A stretch of 20,140 nucleotides of DNA from CAZGSV01 sp964528605 (lineage in GTDB: Bacteria; Armatimonadota; Zipacnadia; CAZGSV01), in contig CAZGSV010000058.1 of assembly GCA_964528605.1 (NCBI GenBank), positions 1-20,140 of the forward strand, read 5' to 3'. The notes below the pieces were generated by a model. It saw only the letters and a list, made by a program, of their open reading frames with translations, was not told the DNA's origin and ran no database searches. Made by a program: the position numbers and the translations under genes. Below are positions 1-7,441 of the stretch, one piece after another (position 1 is the stretch's first letter; every line of letters starts with the position of its first letter).

Positions 1-1
1 T

Positions 2-2416
2 TTCTCACAGAGCCAGATATCGGTTTATGAAGCGATGCGGGAGTACAGCCCGGCGCTCTTCAAGCGCATCAAGCGGCGCGTCGCGCAGGGGCGCTGGGAG
101 GTCACCGCGAGCATGTGGGTTGAGGGCTCCAAGAACCTCGCCAGCGGCGAGATTCTCTGCCGCCACCTGCTCTATAGCAAGCGCTGGCTGGAGAAGTACC
201 TTAACCTGCCGGGGGACTCGGTGAAGATTGACTGGGAGTGCGACACCTTCGGCCACGCGCACACCATTCCGAGCATCCTCCGCCGGGGGGGCGTGAGCCG
301 CTACTACTTCCATCGCTGCGGCGTGGGCCATCGGCTCTTCTGGTGGCAGGGCAAGGACGGCTCGCGCGTGCTGGCCTACGACGACGGGGCCTACGGCTAC
401 AACGGCCGCCTTGACCCGCGCATGACTAATCTGTTGTTCGAGTTCGAGAAGGAGACCGGGCTGAAGGACATGATGTTCGTGCACGGCGTCGGCGACCACG
501 GCGGCGGCCCCACGCGCGCGCAACTGCTCAAGGCGCTGGAGATGGACAAGTGGCCTGTCTTCCCCAACGTCCGCTTCAGCACCACCGACGAGTTCCTCAG
601 CATCGCCGAGCGGCAGGCGAAGAAGTTGCCGGTGGTGGACGCGGAACTCCAGTACGTCTTCCGCGGCTGCTACACCTCCCAGAGCAACATCAAGCGGGCC
701 AACCGGATGGCGGAGAACGCGCTGGTGGAGGCGGAGGCGGCGGCGCTCATCGCCTCGCGCGCGGTGGACTTCCCCTACCCGCTCGAGGCCCTCAACGGCG
801 CCTGGGAGAAGGCGATGTTCAACCAGTTCCACGACATACTGCCCGGCTCCGGCGTGCATCCCACCTACGAGTACGCCCAGGGGCTCTTCCAGCAGGTGAG
901 CGCGACGACCGGCATGGTGAGGACGCAAAGCCTGCGGGCGCTGGCGGCGCAAGTGAACACGGCCTCCTTGGCTTCCAAGGGAGCGCCCGCGGAGGCGGGG
1001 CCTGGCATCGGCGGAGGCGCGGGCGAGGGCGCTTGGTGGGGCGGCGTGTCCACGCTGGGCGCGGGCGCGGCGGAGGTGGAGCCCTTCCTGGTCTTCAACC
1101 CGAGCGCTTGGGCGCGGCGCGAAGTGGTGGTCACCAAGATCTGGAACCGCAACTGGCCGCGCCACCAGATTGCGGTGCGCGACCATCAGGGCAACGTCAC
1201 CCGGGCGCAGGCTGTCGCCCACGGGCACTACTGGGGCCACGACTTCATAACGGTCGCCTTCCCGGTGGACCTGCCCGCGCTCGGCTATAGCGCCTACGCG
1301 CTCTACAGGGACGTCGAGCCGCCGCAGCCAAAGGAAGCGTGGGTGTCGGGCGAGAACGTGCTCGAGAACGAGTTCCTGCGCGTGGAGGTCGAGCCGGCGT
1401 CGGGCGCCATCGTGCACTTAGTGGACAAGGCCACCGGCTACGACTTCGTTCCCGAGGGCGGACGGCTCGGGCTGCTGCAACTGCTCACCGAGGCGCCCCA
1501 CGGGATGACGGCATGGGAGATTGGGCAGGTGGTGCATCAGCACGACTTCGTTGACGGCGGCATCTTGGAGGTCGGCCAGCGCGGCCCGCAGCAGGCGAGC
1601 CTGGTTTCCAGGCGCAAGCACAACGACTCGCGGCTGACGCTGACCATCTCGCTCAACGCCGGTTCGCGCAGCGTGGACTTCCTGCTCGACGCAGACTGGT
1701 TGGAGCGCGGGTCCCCGGAGGCCGGGGTGCCGATGCTCAAGGTCGCCTTCCCGCTGGCGCTCAAGGGCGGCAAGCCGACGTATGAGATTCCGTTCGGCTA
1801 CGTGAGCCGGGAGGCGGATGGGAATGAGGTGCCGGCGCTGCGCTGGGCCGACCTGAGCGGACTGGCGGTGCGGGGCAATGTCAAGGTGGGCGCGACGCTC
1901 GTCAACGACACCAAGTACGGCCACGACGCCACCGAGAACACGCTGCGGCTGACGCTGCTGCGGAGTTCCTACGACCCGGACCCGCTGCCGGAGTTGGGCG
2001 AGCATCACATTCGCTTCGCGGTGGCGCCGCATCTCGGCGAGTGGACCGCGTCGGAGGCGACGCGCCATGCGGCGGACTTCAGCAATCCGCCGACGGCGGT
2101 GGCAACCGACCTGCACCAGGGCGCGATGCCCGCGAGCCAAGGCTTCGTCAGCGTGACGCCGGAGAATGTGGTGCTCTCGGCGATCAAGCGCGCGGAGGAG
2201 TCGGAGGCACTCATCCTGCGGTTGTACGAGGTGGACGGCAAGAGGACGACGGCGAAGGTGACGCTGGCGCCGGCGCTGGTGCCCGGGAGGGCGCGGGCGG
2301 TGGAGACGGATGTGCTCGAGCGGCCGGTGGAGAAGAGCACCGCGAAGATGGAACGCAACGTGCTGACGGTAACGCTGCCGCCGTTCGGCCTAGTGACGGT
2401 GAAGATCGGGAAGTAG
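2..2416 (+). CDS. Glycoside hydrolase family 38 alpha-mannosidase, 5'-truncated by the window edge
   Basis: The frame is open from base 2 to the TAG at 2414-2416 (804 residues), so the true start lies to the left. The fragment holds the GH38 signatures. WECDTFGH near fragment residues 78-85 contains the Asp (codon 242-244) that by family knowledge is the catalytic nucleophile. FNQFHDILPGS (about 273-283) is the typical conserved block. A Gly/Ala-rich linker (about 318-355) precedes the FNPSAW segment that opens the C-terminal beta-sandwich half. GH38 enzymes remove alpha-mannosyl residues with retention of configuration. Bacterial members are commonly 850-1050 residues, so probably 50-250 residues are missing. 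A signal peptide cannot be assessed. The gene lies 5' of an exported carbohydrate-enzyme cluster and may share its substrate, but a 580-bp repeat region separates them. Family is confident; linkage specificity is unknown. Confidence 0.93.
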   Translation, partial: FSQSQISVYEAMREYSPALFKRIKRRVAQGRWEVTASMWVEGSKNLASGEILCRHLLYSKRWLEKYLNLPGDSVKIDWECDTFGHAHTIPSILRRGGVSRYYFHRCGVGHRLFWWQGKDGSRVLAYDDGAYGYNGRLDPRMTNLLFEFEKETGLKDMMFVHGVGDHGGGPTRAQLLKALEMDKWPVFPNVRFSTTDEFLSIAERQAKKLPVVDAELQYVFRGCYTSQSNIKRANRMAENALVEAEAAALIASRAVDFPYPLEALNGAWEKAMFNQFHDILPGSGVHPTYEYAQGLFQQVSATTGMVRTQSLRALAAQVNTASLASKGAPAEAGPGIGGGAGEGAWWGGVSTLGAGAAEVEPFLVFNPSAWARREVVVTKIWNRNWPRHQIAVRDHQGNVTRAQAVAHGHYWGHDFITVAFPVDLPALGYSAYALYRDVEPPQPKEAWVSGENVLENEFLRVEVEPASGAIVHLVDKATGYDFVPEGGRLGLLQLLTEAPHGMTAWEIGQVVHQHDFVDGGILEVGQRGPQQASLVSRRKHNDSRLTLTISLNAGSRSVDFLLDADWLERGSPEAGVPMLKVAFPLALKGGKPTYEIPFGYVSREADGNEVPALRWADLSGLAVRGNVKVGATLVNDTKYGHDATENTLRLTLLRSSYDPDPLPELGEHHIRFAVAPHLGEWTASEATRHAADFSNPPTAVATDLHQGAMPASQGFVSVTPENVVLSAIKRAEESEALILRLYEVDGKRTTAKVTLAPALVPGRARAVETDVLERPVEKSTAKMERNVLTVTLPPFGLVTVKIGK

Positions 2417-2421
2417 GCGCT

Positions 2422-2445
2422 CCTCGTCGGGGGTTAGCGCCGACG
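2422..2445 (-). repeat. Degenerate copy of the AGCGTCGG-type palindrome
   Basis: Read on the minus strand, this matches the 2578-2602 element at about 19 of 24 positions by hand alignment. The outer arms CGTCGG (2425-2430) and CCGACG (2440-2445) still pair. Confidence 0.5.
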
Positions 2446-2454
2446 CTGCTGCCT

Positions 2455-2484
2455 CAAACCTGAGGCCGTGAGTCACGAGGTTTG
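2455..2484. repeat. Inverted repeat CAAACCT / AGGTTTG with long loop
   Basis: The arms are CAAACCT (2455-2461) and AGGTTTG (2478-2484), with a 16-nt loop. The same arms recur as a tight palindrome at 2633-2648. There is no T-run, so terminator function is doubtful. Confidence 0.5.
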
Positions 2485-2535
2485 CCGCTCCGCCTCGGCG
2501 GGGCGGCGTAGGGGCCGGACGAATCATCCGCACGG

Positions 2536-2560
2536 TAGCGTCCGGGTTCACGCCGGACGC
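2536..2560 (+). repeat. GTAGCGTC-type palindrome, plus orientation
   Basis: A perfect 8-bp stem is formed by GCGTCCGG (2538-2545) and CCGGACGC (2553-2560), with a 7-nt loop. It is the same family as 2578-2602 in the opposite orientation. The fifth stem pair is C:G here and G:C there, a compensatory change. Confidence 0.7.
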
Positions 2561-2577
2561 AGGCCCGGCATCCACAT

Positions 2578-2602
2578 CGTCGGGGATGAACCCCGACGCT
2601 AC
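2578..2602 (-). repeat. GTAGCGTC-type palindrome, minus orientation
   Basis: A perfect 8-bp stem is formed by CGTCGGGG (2578-2585) and CCCCGACG (2591-2598), with a 5-nt loop. On the minus strand it starts GTAGCGTCGGGG. With 2536-2560 it forms a head-to-head pair of REP-like elements. Confidence 0.7.
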
Positions 2603-2632
2603 GGGCCTCACGTGCCACCGTGGCTCGTAACT

Positions 2633-2648
2633 CAAACCTTTAGGTTTG
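2633..2648. repeat. Tight palindrome CAAACCT-TT-AGGTTTG
   Basis: A perfect 7-bp stem with a 2-nt centre. Its arms are identical to the wider pair at 2455-2484, so the two are probably copies of one element. Confidence 0.55.
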
Positions 2649-2699
2649 ACGGGGTGGCAGCGTGGTGACCGCATCAAGGCTGAATCCCTGAGCCACGAG

Positions 2700-2736
2700 G
2701 TGTGCCGCCCCGCCACAGGCGGGGAGAGTGCACCCG
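2700..2736. repeat. 37-bp direct repeat, copy 1
   Basis: Identical over 37 bases to 2765-2801, with 28 bases between them. The core is a perfect hairpin, CCCCGCC (2708-2714), ACA loop, GGCGGGG (2718-2724). A degenerate relative lies near 2470-2507, and the hairpin arms recur at 14066-14082. Confidence 0.85.
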
Positions 2737-2764
2737 CAATGCCCGGCTATTCCTAACTCCGAGG

Positions 2765-2801
2765 GTGTGCCGCCCCGCCACAGGCGGGGAGAGTGCACCC
2801 G
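2765..2801. repeat. 37-bp direct repeat, copy 2
   Basis: Exact second copy of 2700-2736. Its hairpin CCCCGCC-ACA-GGCGGGG occupies 2773-2789. Confidence 0.85.
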
Positions 2802-2818
2802 TTCGCACCGCGCACGGC

Positions 2819-2839
2819 GGGCGGGTTAAGAACCCGCCC
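2819..2839 (-). repeat. GTAGGGGC-type hairpin, minus orientation
   Basis: A perfect 9-bp stem is formed by GGGCGGGTT (2819-2827) and AACCCGCCC (2831-2839), with an AAG loop. On the minus strand it reads GCGTAGGGGC, then stem, CTT loop, stem. This matches the hairpin at 14044-14064, with compensatory changes in the stem. Confidence 0.75.
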
Positions 2840-2898
2840 CTACGCCCTGGCGGGCATATACGCGCAGCGGATGCTGAACATGATGTGCCGCGCGTGTT

Positions 2899-2927
2899 TT
2901 GACAAAGGGCACGGGGCGGGCTAGAGT
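2899..2927 (+). promoter_or_regulatory. Sigma70-like promoter of the DUF1080 gene and probable operon
   Basis: A consensus -35 box TTGACA (2899-2904) is followed after exactly 17 bases by TAGAGT (2922-2927), which matches TATAAT at 4 of 6 positions including first, second and last. The expected start near 2934 would give a leader of about 64 nt before ATG 2998. It lies just after the palindrome block and before a run of closely spaced co-directional genes. Confidence 0.55.
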
Positions 2928-2997
2928 TCGCGGCGCTGACAATCCGCCGCGCTCCCGGACAACATCTCTGTAGAGCGCACCCTCAGGGGGGATTGGA

Positions 2998-4158
2998 ATG
3001 CGGTGCCGCTTGGCGCTCGTTTTGGCGGTGGTGGCGGGGACGCTGCCGCTCGGGGTTGCCTGCGCTCAGGCCCTGTCGGCCGAGGAGCAGCAGGCTGGCT
3101 TCCTACCCCTCTGCAACGGCAAGGACCTGACCGGCTGGATCGTCGAGGGCGAGCCCTCGTGGTCCGTGCAGGACGGGGTGATCCGCTGCGCCGGCGGCGG
3201 GGGGGGCTGGCTGCGCTCCGCCTATGAGTACGAGAACTTCGTCTGGCGCCTGGAGTACAAGATCAGCCCGGAGGGCAACAGCGGCCTCTTCATCCGCGCC
3301 ACGCGCGAGGGCAATCCGGCCTTCACCGGCATGGAGATACAGGTGCTCGACGACTACGGGCAGGAGCCTGACAAGCACAGCGCGGGCTCGCTCTACGATT
3401 CCATCGCGCCGGCCGTCAACGCCTCTAGGCCCGCCGGCGAGTGGAATGAGGTCGAGGTTACCTGCCTGGGCCGGGGGCTGCGGGTGGTAATGAACGGGAG
3501 CGTCATCATAGACGCCAATCTGGACGACTACCCCGAGTTGCGCGAGCGGGCGCGCTGGGGCTACATCGGCGTGCAGAACCACGGCAGCGGGGTGGACTAC
3601 CGCAACATGCGCATGCTCGAGTTGGACTTCAACCCGCGCTTCAACGGCAAGGACCTGAGCGGCTGGAAGGTCATCGGGCCCGAGTGCTGGAGCGCCGTGG
3701 ACGGGGTGCTGCGCTGCACCGGCGAAGGCGGGGGCTGGATTCACACCGAACGGGAGTGCGCGGACTTCAACCTGCGGCTGGAGTACAAGATCAGCGAGGA
3801 CGGCAACAGCGGCATCTTCTTGCGCGCTCCCGATGAGGGCGAGCCCTGGCGCACCGGCTTCGAGGTGCAGATTCTGGACGACTTCGGCGACGAGCCGCCG
3901 GACACGCACAACGCGGGGGCCATCTACGACATCGTGGCCCCGAGCAAGAACATGTCCAAGCCCACGGGCGAATGGAACCAGGCGGAGGTCATCTGCCGCG
4001 GGCGGCAGTTGACCGTCATCCTCAACGGCGAGGGCGTCATTGACGTGAATCTGGACTCCGACCCGCGGCTGCAAGAGCGGGCAGCGAAGGGTTACCTTGG
4101 GGTGCAGAACCACGGCAACCTGGTGGAGTTCCGCGACCTCCGCGTGCGCGAGTTCTAG
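2998..4158 (+). CDS. Exported tandem DUF1080 protein (two 3-keto-disaccharide hydrolase domains)
   Basis: The 386-residue product starts with a Sec signal peptide (hydrophobic residues 5-20, likely cut after the ACA near 21-23). Two homologous DUF1080/PF06439 domains follow, at about 34-205 and 211-386. Each holds the same landmarks in order: NGKDL-x-GW, LEYKIS, NSG-[LI]-F, a QVLDD or QILDD segment, AG-x-[LI]-YD, GEWN and GVQNHG. Members of this family usually have one such domain, so this is an internal duplication with both copies keeping the conserved residues. By family knowledge, DUF1080 proteins cleave 3-keto-glycosides made by Gfo/Idh/MocA dehydrogenases, and two of those are encoded 3.3 and 4.6 kb downstream. 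The start is supported by AGGGGGG at 2985-2991, six bases before the ATG. Domain call is confident; substrate is unknown, and one domain could serve only for binding. Confidence 0.9.
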   Translation: MRCRLALVLAVVAGTLPLGVACAQALSAEEQQAGFLPLCNGKDLTGWIVEGEPSWSVQDGVIRCAGGGGGWLRSAYEYENFVWRLEYKISPEGNSGLFIRATREGNPAFTGMEIQVLDDYGQEPDKHSAGSLYDSIAPAVNASRPAGEWNEVEVTCLGRGLRVVMNGSVIIDANLDDYPELRERARWGYIGVQNHGSGVDYRNMRMLELDFNPRFNGKDLSGWKVIGPECWSAVDGVLRCTGEGGGWIHTERECADFNLRLEYKISEDGNSGIFLRAPDEGEPWRTGFEVQILDDFGDEPPDTHNAGAIYDIVAPSKNMSKPTGEWNQAEVICRGRQLTVILNGEGVIDVNLDSDPRLQERAAKGYLGVQNHGNLVEFRDLRVREF

Positions 4159-4221
4159 GCCGTGGCGGGGCTCGTCCATTGGGCGGCGGTGCGCGCGAGG
4201 AGCGATGAGGAGCGCGCCGGT

Positions 4222-4228
4222 GGAGGTG
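4222..4228 (+). promoter_or_regulatory. Shine-Dalgarno site deciding the DUF4091 start
   Basis: GGAGGTG lies five bases before ATG 4234, which is directly followed by a signal peptide. This selects ATG 4234 over the upstream in-frame GTG at 4162. Confidence 0.8.
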
Positions 4229-4233
4229 AAGTC

Positions 4234-7200
4234 ATGTCGCGACGGCTGTCCAAGAGAGCAGCGCTACTGATGCTCGCGATCTGTGCGCTCGCCGGGCTGG
4301 CGGTGGTCGCGTTCGCCCAGCAGGAGGCGCAGAAGGTCTGGGGGCCGGCAGAGATCGCGGGCGTGACCCTCAGCCGCGTGGACGCCAAGGCACCCATCAC
4401 CGCGGCGCCTGAGCCCAAAGAGGATTGGCAGCCGCCCGCGCCCACCGAGGCGGAGAAAGCAGCCGCGCTCATACCTTACACGCGCGCGGAGCCGGGAGAC
4501 TTCCGGCCGTGGAGCGTTCCGCGGAGCAGCCCGGCGGAGCGGGTGACTGCGCTGCGGGCATTCGCTACGCCCGGCCAGACGGAGGCCATGTGGTTCGCCG
4601 TCTATGCGCTCGAGGACCTGCAGCGCGTTGCGCTCTCGGTGGCGCCCAAGGGCGGCGCGGCGGACGTTCAGGTCGAGGTGCGGCTTGCACACTTCTGGCC
4701 GCAGCGGACCGACTGGCGCTCGAGCGAGTACTACGTGACGCCGGAGTTGCTGGTGCCGTGCGTGGATGGGGAAGCGTGGGCGCCGGCGCCCGAGTGGCTG
4801 CTGGAAAAGCGCCCGCTGAACGTGCGCGCGGGCCGGACGGCGCTCTTCTGGCTCACGCTGCGAATCGCGGACAACGCCACTCCCGGGGACGCCACTCTCG
4901 AGGTCAGCATCTCATCGCAGGGCAAGGCGCCTCTAGCGCTGCCGCTCACTGTCCACGTCTATCCCTTCCGCTTGGAGAAGCCGGCTGATCGCCGCTGGCT
5001 GCTCTATGGCGACGTGGGGTTCTGGGCCAGCGCCAACCCCGCGCTTGCGCGCGAGACCTTCGCCGACATCGCCGCGCACGGCATGGACGGGCTCACCGAA
5101 CTGCCGTTCGGGAGGCTGGATCTGTCGGGCATCGCGGAGGGCAAAGTCGAGTACGACCCGGAGGCTTTCCTGAACATTGTGCGGCAGGCGAGCGCCGCGG
5201 GCCTCAAGGGACCCTACACCATCGGCAACATGGTCGAGGCCGAGGTGGTGTCGAGGCTTGGGCTCAATGTGAATCTGGACAAGGACAAGTGGCCACCGGC
5301 GCTGACGGAAGCGGTGCAGAAGGTGGCGGAGACGGTCACCGAGCGGCTCAAGGCCGAGGGCGTGGACTGGCTCTACTACGCCTGGGACGAGCCCGGGCCG
5401 CAGAACACCTACGCGTTGCAGGACTACGAGTGCTGGCACCGCGGGGGGGCTAAGCCTTATGTGACCTTCTACGACCTGGGCACTTACGAGGCCGCGGCCG
5501 GAGCCATGGAGGCGCCTTGCTTCAGCATCGGGCTGGTGGCTTCGCGCCAGGCCTGCGAGAGCGCGCTCAAGGCGTGTGGGCGCCACGGCCAGCGCTACTA
5601 CTGGTACGGAAGCGGCTGCTACATCGGGCAAGAGGGGAAGATGCTGCCGAACCGCTTCCTCTCCGGCTTCTTCTTCCGCAAGACGGGCGCGCAGGGCCAG
5701 GTGTCATGGACTTTCATCCGGCCGCACGAGGACCCCTTCAACGATTTCGACGGCCTAGGCGCCAACTCGGCGGAGCCCAAGGACCAGTGCATCGTCCACC
5801 CTTGGTATGAGCGTGCGGGCGACGCTTCCTCGTGCAAGGTGCTGATACCGACGATTCAGTGGGAGGCGCTGCGCGAGGGGGTTGACGATTACCGTTACCT
5901 CTACACGCTCGAGCGTCTCATCGAGCGCTGCAAGCAGTCCGAGCGCGCCGGGGCCAAGGAGGCGGCGAAAGAAGCGGAGGGGATGCTGGCTTCGCTGTTG
6001 GAGGCGGTTCCGTGGGAGGAGGAAGCGCGCGCAGCCGGACTGGACAACGGACACTTGCAGCGCACGCGGCGCGCGATCGGCGACATGGCGGAGGCGCTTG
6101 CGGACCTGGAGCAGGGTCGGGAGGCGCCGACTGCCCTGCTTGAGGAGGCCTTGGGCGGAATCGGGGAGGCGCGGGTGACCGTGCAGTTCGTCGGCCCGGC
6201 GCGGATGTCCGAGGCTCCGCTGCCGAGCATGGTGGTCCGCGAGGCGAAGGTGGCACCGGTGATTGACGGCCGCCTCGACGACGCCTGCTGGGCGAAGGCC
6301 GGAAAGGCTGCCGATTTCGTGCGGTCCGAGTCGGGCGAGCGGGCGCCGGTGCAGTCGGTGGGCCGCGTGTGCTTCGACGACAAGGCGGTCTACCTCGGCA
6401 CGGAATGCTTGGAGCCTCGGCCCCAGGGCATTGTCGTCGAGCACCACGGTCGTGATGTTGACCAGGTCTGGCTGGACGACTCGGTGGAGATATACCTCGC
6501 GCTGCTGGAGGACCGGTGGCACTACGCGCACTTCGTGGTGAACGCGGGGGGGGCGCTGTACGACGAGACGGTGTCGGCGCAGCCCTGGGGACGGCGCACC
6601 TCGGATCGCACCTGGGACCCGGAGGTGCAAGTGGCCACCTCTATCGGGCGCGAGGCCTGGTATCTGGAGATGGCAGTGCCGTGGTCGGCGCTGCCCTTTG
6701 GGAAGAAAGGCGCGCCCGCCGCTCTAGCCCTCAACCTATGCCGCAACCGCCCGGAAGGCAGCGACGTATACGAGAGCGCTTGGTCCGTCACCGAGCCTGG
6801 GTTCCACACGCCCTCGCGGTTCGGCAGCGCGTTCTTGTGGCGCGGCGACGTGGGGTTGACCGGCGTCAGCGTGCCCAACCTGTGGGGCGTGCAGAACCTG
6901 AAGGTGACGGTCGCGAACAGAGGCACAGACTCACAAGTCGCATCTCTCACGGCAGGGCGGCAGCGCGTCGACAGGACAGTCGGCGCCGGCAGCAGCGAGA
7001 CGCTCGCGGTGTCGCTCCCATTGCTCAGAGCGGGGGTGCGGCGGGTGCCCATCGAGGTTGCCACCGACGGCCGAACGCTGTGGTCCGCCGAACTGAGCAT
7101 TCCGGTGCCGCCGCCCCTCGAAGTGCTAGGCCCGGCACGCTTCGTAGAGGCCGGCCAAGAGGCACTCATCCGTGCGGTGGTGAACATTGCGCCGGAGGCG

Positions 7201-7401
7201 CAAAAGGAGTACTCCGTCGAGGTTGGACTAACGGACCCTTTCGGGAGGCGCATCGTGCGTCGGCTTCCCGCGAGGCCCGGAGAAGAGTGGAGCAAGGAAG
7301 TCTGGCTCGCGCCGTTCGTGACGAGGGTTGACCTGCAACTCTTGCACGGCGCGACCAAGCGCGGCGAGCCCGTGCAAGCGCGTTTGATAGCGATACCATA
7401 A
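4234..7401 (+). CDS. Exported DUF4091 putative glycoside hydrolase with CBM9-like C-terminal module
   Basis: The 1055-residue product has a Sec signal peptide (positive MSRRLSKR, hydrophobic 9-27, likely cut after AFA at 26-28). A beta-rich N-terminal region reaches about residue 250. A TIM-barrel-like middle follows, with YYAWDEP near 381-387, whose acidic pair is a candidate for the active site. The DUF4091 hallmark EALREGVDDYRYLYTLE lies near 543-559, and then a helical, charged stretch. From about 667 to 869 there is a CBM9/DOMON-like domain with IDGRLDDACW, LDDSVEIYL and WYLEMAVPWSAL. A further beta-rich tail of about 185 residues ends the protein. DUF4091 proteins are predicted glycosidases of unsettled specificity; CBM9 modules bind glycan ends. 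It lies 75 bp after the DUF1080 gene and 40 bp before the first oxidoreductase. Architecture is confident; activity is inferred. Confidence 0.88.
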   Translation: MSRRLSKRAALLMLAICALAGLAVVAFAQQEAQKVWGPAEIAGVTLSRVDAKAPITAAPEPKEDWQPPAPTEAEKAAALIPYTRAEPGDFRPWSVPRSSPAERVTALRAFATPGQTEAMWFAVYALEDLQRVALSVAPKGGAADVQVEVRLAHFWPQRTDWRSSEYYVTPELLVPCVDGEAWAPAPEWLLEKRPLNVRAGRTALFWLTLRIADNATPGDATLEVSISSQGKAPLALPLTVHVYPFRLEKPADRRWLLYGDVGFWASANPALARETFADIAAHGMDGLTELPFGRLDLSGIAEGKVEYDPEAFLNIVRQASAAGLKGPYTIGNMVEAEVVSRLGLNVNLDKDKWPPALTEAVQKVAETVTERLKAEGVDWLYYAWDEPGPQNTYALQDYECWHRGGAKPYVTFYDLGTYEAAAGAMEAPCFSIGLVASRQACESALKACGRHGQRYYWYGSGCYIGQEGKMLPNRFLSGFFFRKTGAQGQVSWTFIRPHEDPFNDFDGLGANSAEPKDQCIVHPWYERAGDASSCKVLIPTIQWEALREGVDDYRYLYTLERLIERCKQSERAGAKEAAKEAEGMLASLLEAVPWEEEARAAGLDNGHLQRTRRAIGDMAEALADLEQGREAPTALLEEALGGIGEARVTVQFVGPARMSEAPLPSMVVREAKVAPVIDGRLDDACWAKAGKAADFVRSESGERAPVQSVGRVCFDDKAVYLGTECLEPRPQGIVVEHHGRDVDQVWLDDSVEIYLALLEDRWHYAHFVVNAGGALYDETVSAQPWGRRTSDRTWDPEVQVATSIGREAWYLEMAVPWSALPFGKKGAPAALALNLCRNRPEGSDVYESAWSVTEPGFHTPSRFGSAFLWRGDVGLTGVSVPNLWGVQNLKVTVANRGTDSQVASLTAGRQRVDRTVGAGSSETLAVSLPLLRAGVRRVPIEVATDGRTLWSAELSIPVPPPLEVLGPARFVEAGQEALIRAVVNIAPEAQKEYSVEVGLTDPFGRRIVRRLPARPGEEWSKEVWLAPFVTRVDLQLLHGATKRGEPVQARLIAIP

Positions 7402-7406
7402 CCATT

Positions 7407-7427
7407 CGGCCCTTTAGTGAGGGGCCG
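7407..7427 (+). other. Intercistronic hairpin just before a ribosome site
   Basis: CGGCCC (7407-7412) can pair with GGGCCG (7422-7427). The right arm abuts the Shine-Dalgarno GGGAGGTG (7428-7435), so the stem could stabilise the upstream mRNA or affect access to the next start. No T-tract follows. Confidence 0.35.
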
Positions 7428-7435
7428 GGGAGGTG
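7428..7435 (+). promoter_or_regulatory. Shine-Dalgarno site deciding the first oxidoreductase start
   Basis: GGGAGGTG ends six bases before ATG 7442. The alternative in-frame GTG at 7433 lies inside this site, so ATG 7442 is the better start. Confidence 0.75.
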
Positions 7436-7441
7436 GCTAAG

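Larger units (their letters stand above)
2417..2997. other. Non-coding palindrome-rich intergenic region
   Basis: No credible gene is seen in these 581 bases. Almost the whole stretch is built from short palindromes and repeats: three copies of one hairpin family (2422-2445, 2536-2560, 2578-2602), CAAACCT/AGGTTTG pairs, a 37-bp direct repeat in two copies with a degenerate third near 2470-2507, and a 9-bp-stem hairpin at 2819-2839. The last 100 bases carry the likely promoter and leader of the next gene. A weak hairpin just after the mannosidase stop (GGCGCT 2416-2421, AGCGCC 2436-2441) has no T-tract, so I do not call a terminator. Confidence 0.75.

Noticed and set aside
5..1417. Long minus-strand open frame opposite the mannosidase gene
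   Set aside because: The plus-strand frame has clear GH38 motifs; the antisense protein is Arg/Ala/Val-rich with no known features, as expected in GC-rich DNA. Similar frames opposite the oxidoreductases (7166-8707, 8620-9951) and the ThuA gene (12386-13921) are rejected for the same reason.
2416..2445. Intrinsic terminator after the mannosidase gene
   Set aside because: Short competing stems are present but no T-tract follows; the stretch is better explained as a copy of the GTAGCGTC palindrome family.
2700..2801. CRISPR-like pattern: two 37-bp repeats with a 28-bp spacer
   Set aside because: There are only two exact copies, the third relative is degenerate and not in register, no cas gene is present, and the hairpin arms recur elsewhere in other contexts. 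A dispersed palindromic repeat fits better.
4162..4233. Upstream GTG start for the DUF4091 protein
   Set aside because: It would put 24 polar residues before the signal peptide and lacks a ribosome site, whereas ATG 4234 has GGAGGTG five bases upstream.
4234..4290. Lipobox-like LAIC in the DUF4091 signal peptide
   Set aside because: The cysteine at residue 17 lies in the middle of the hydrophobic segment, which continues to AFA at 26-28; ordinary Sec cleavage is more likely.
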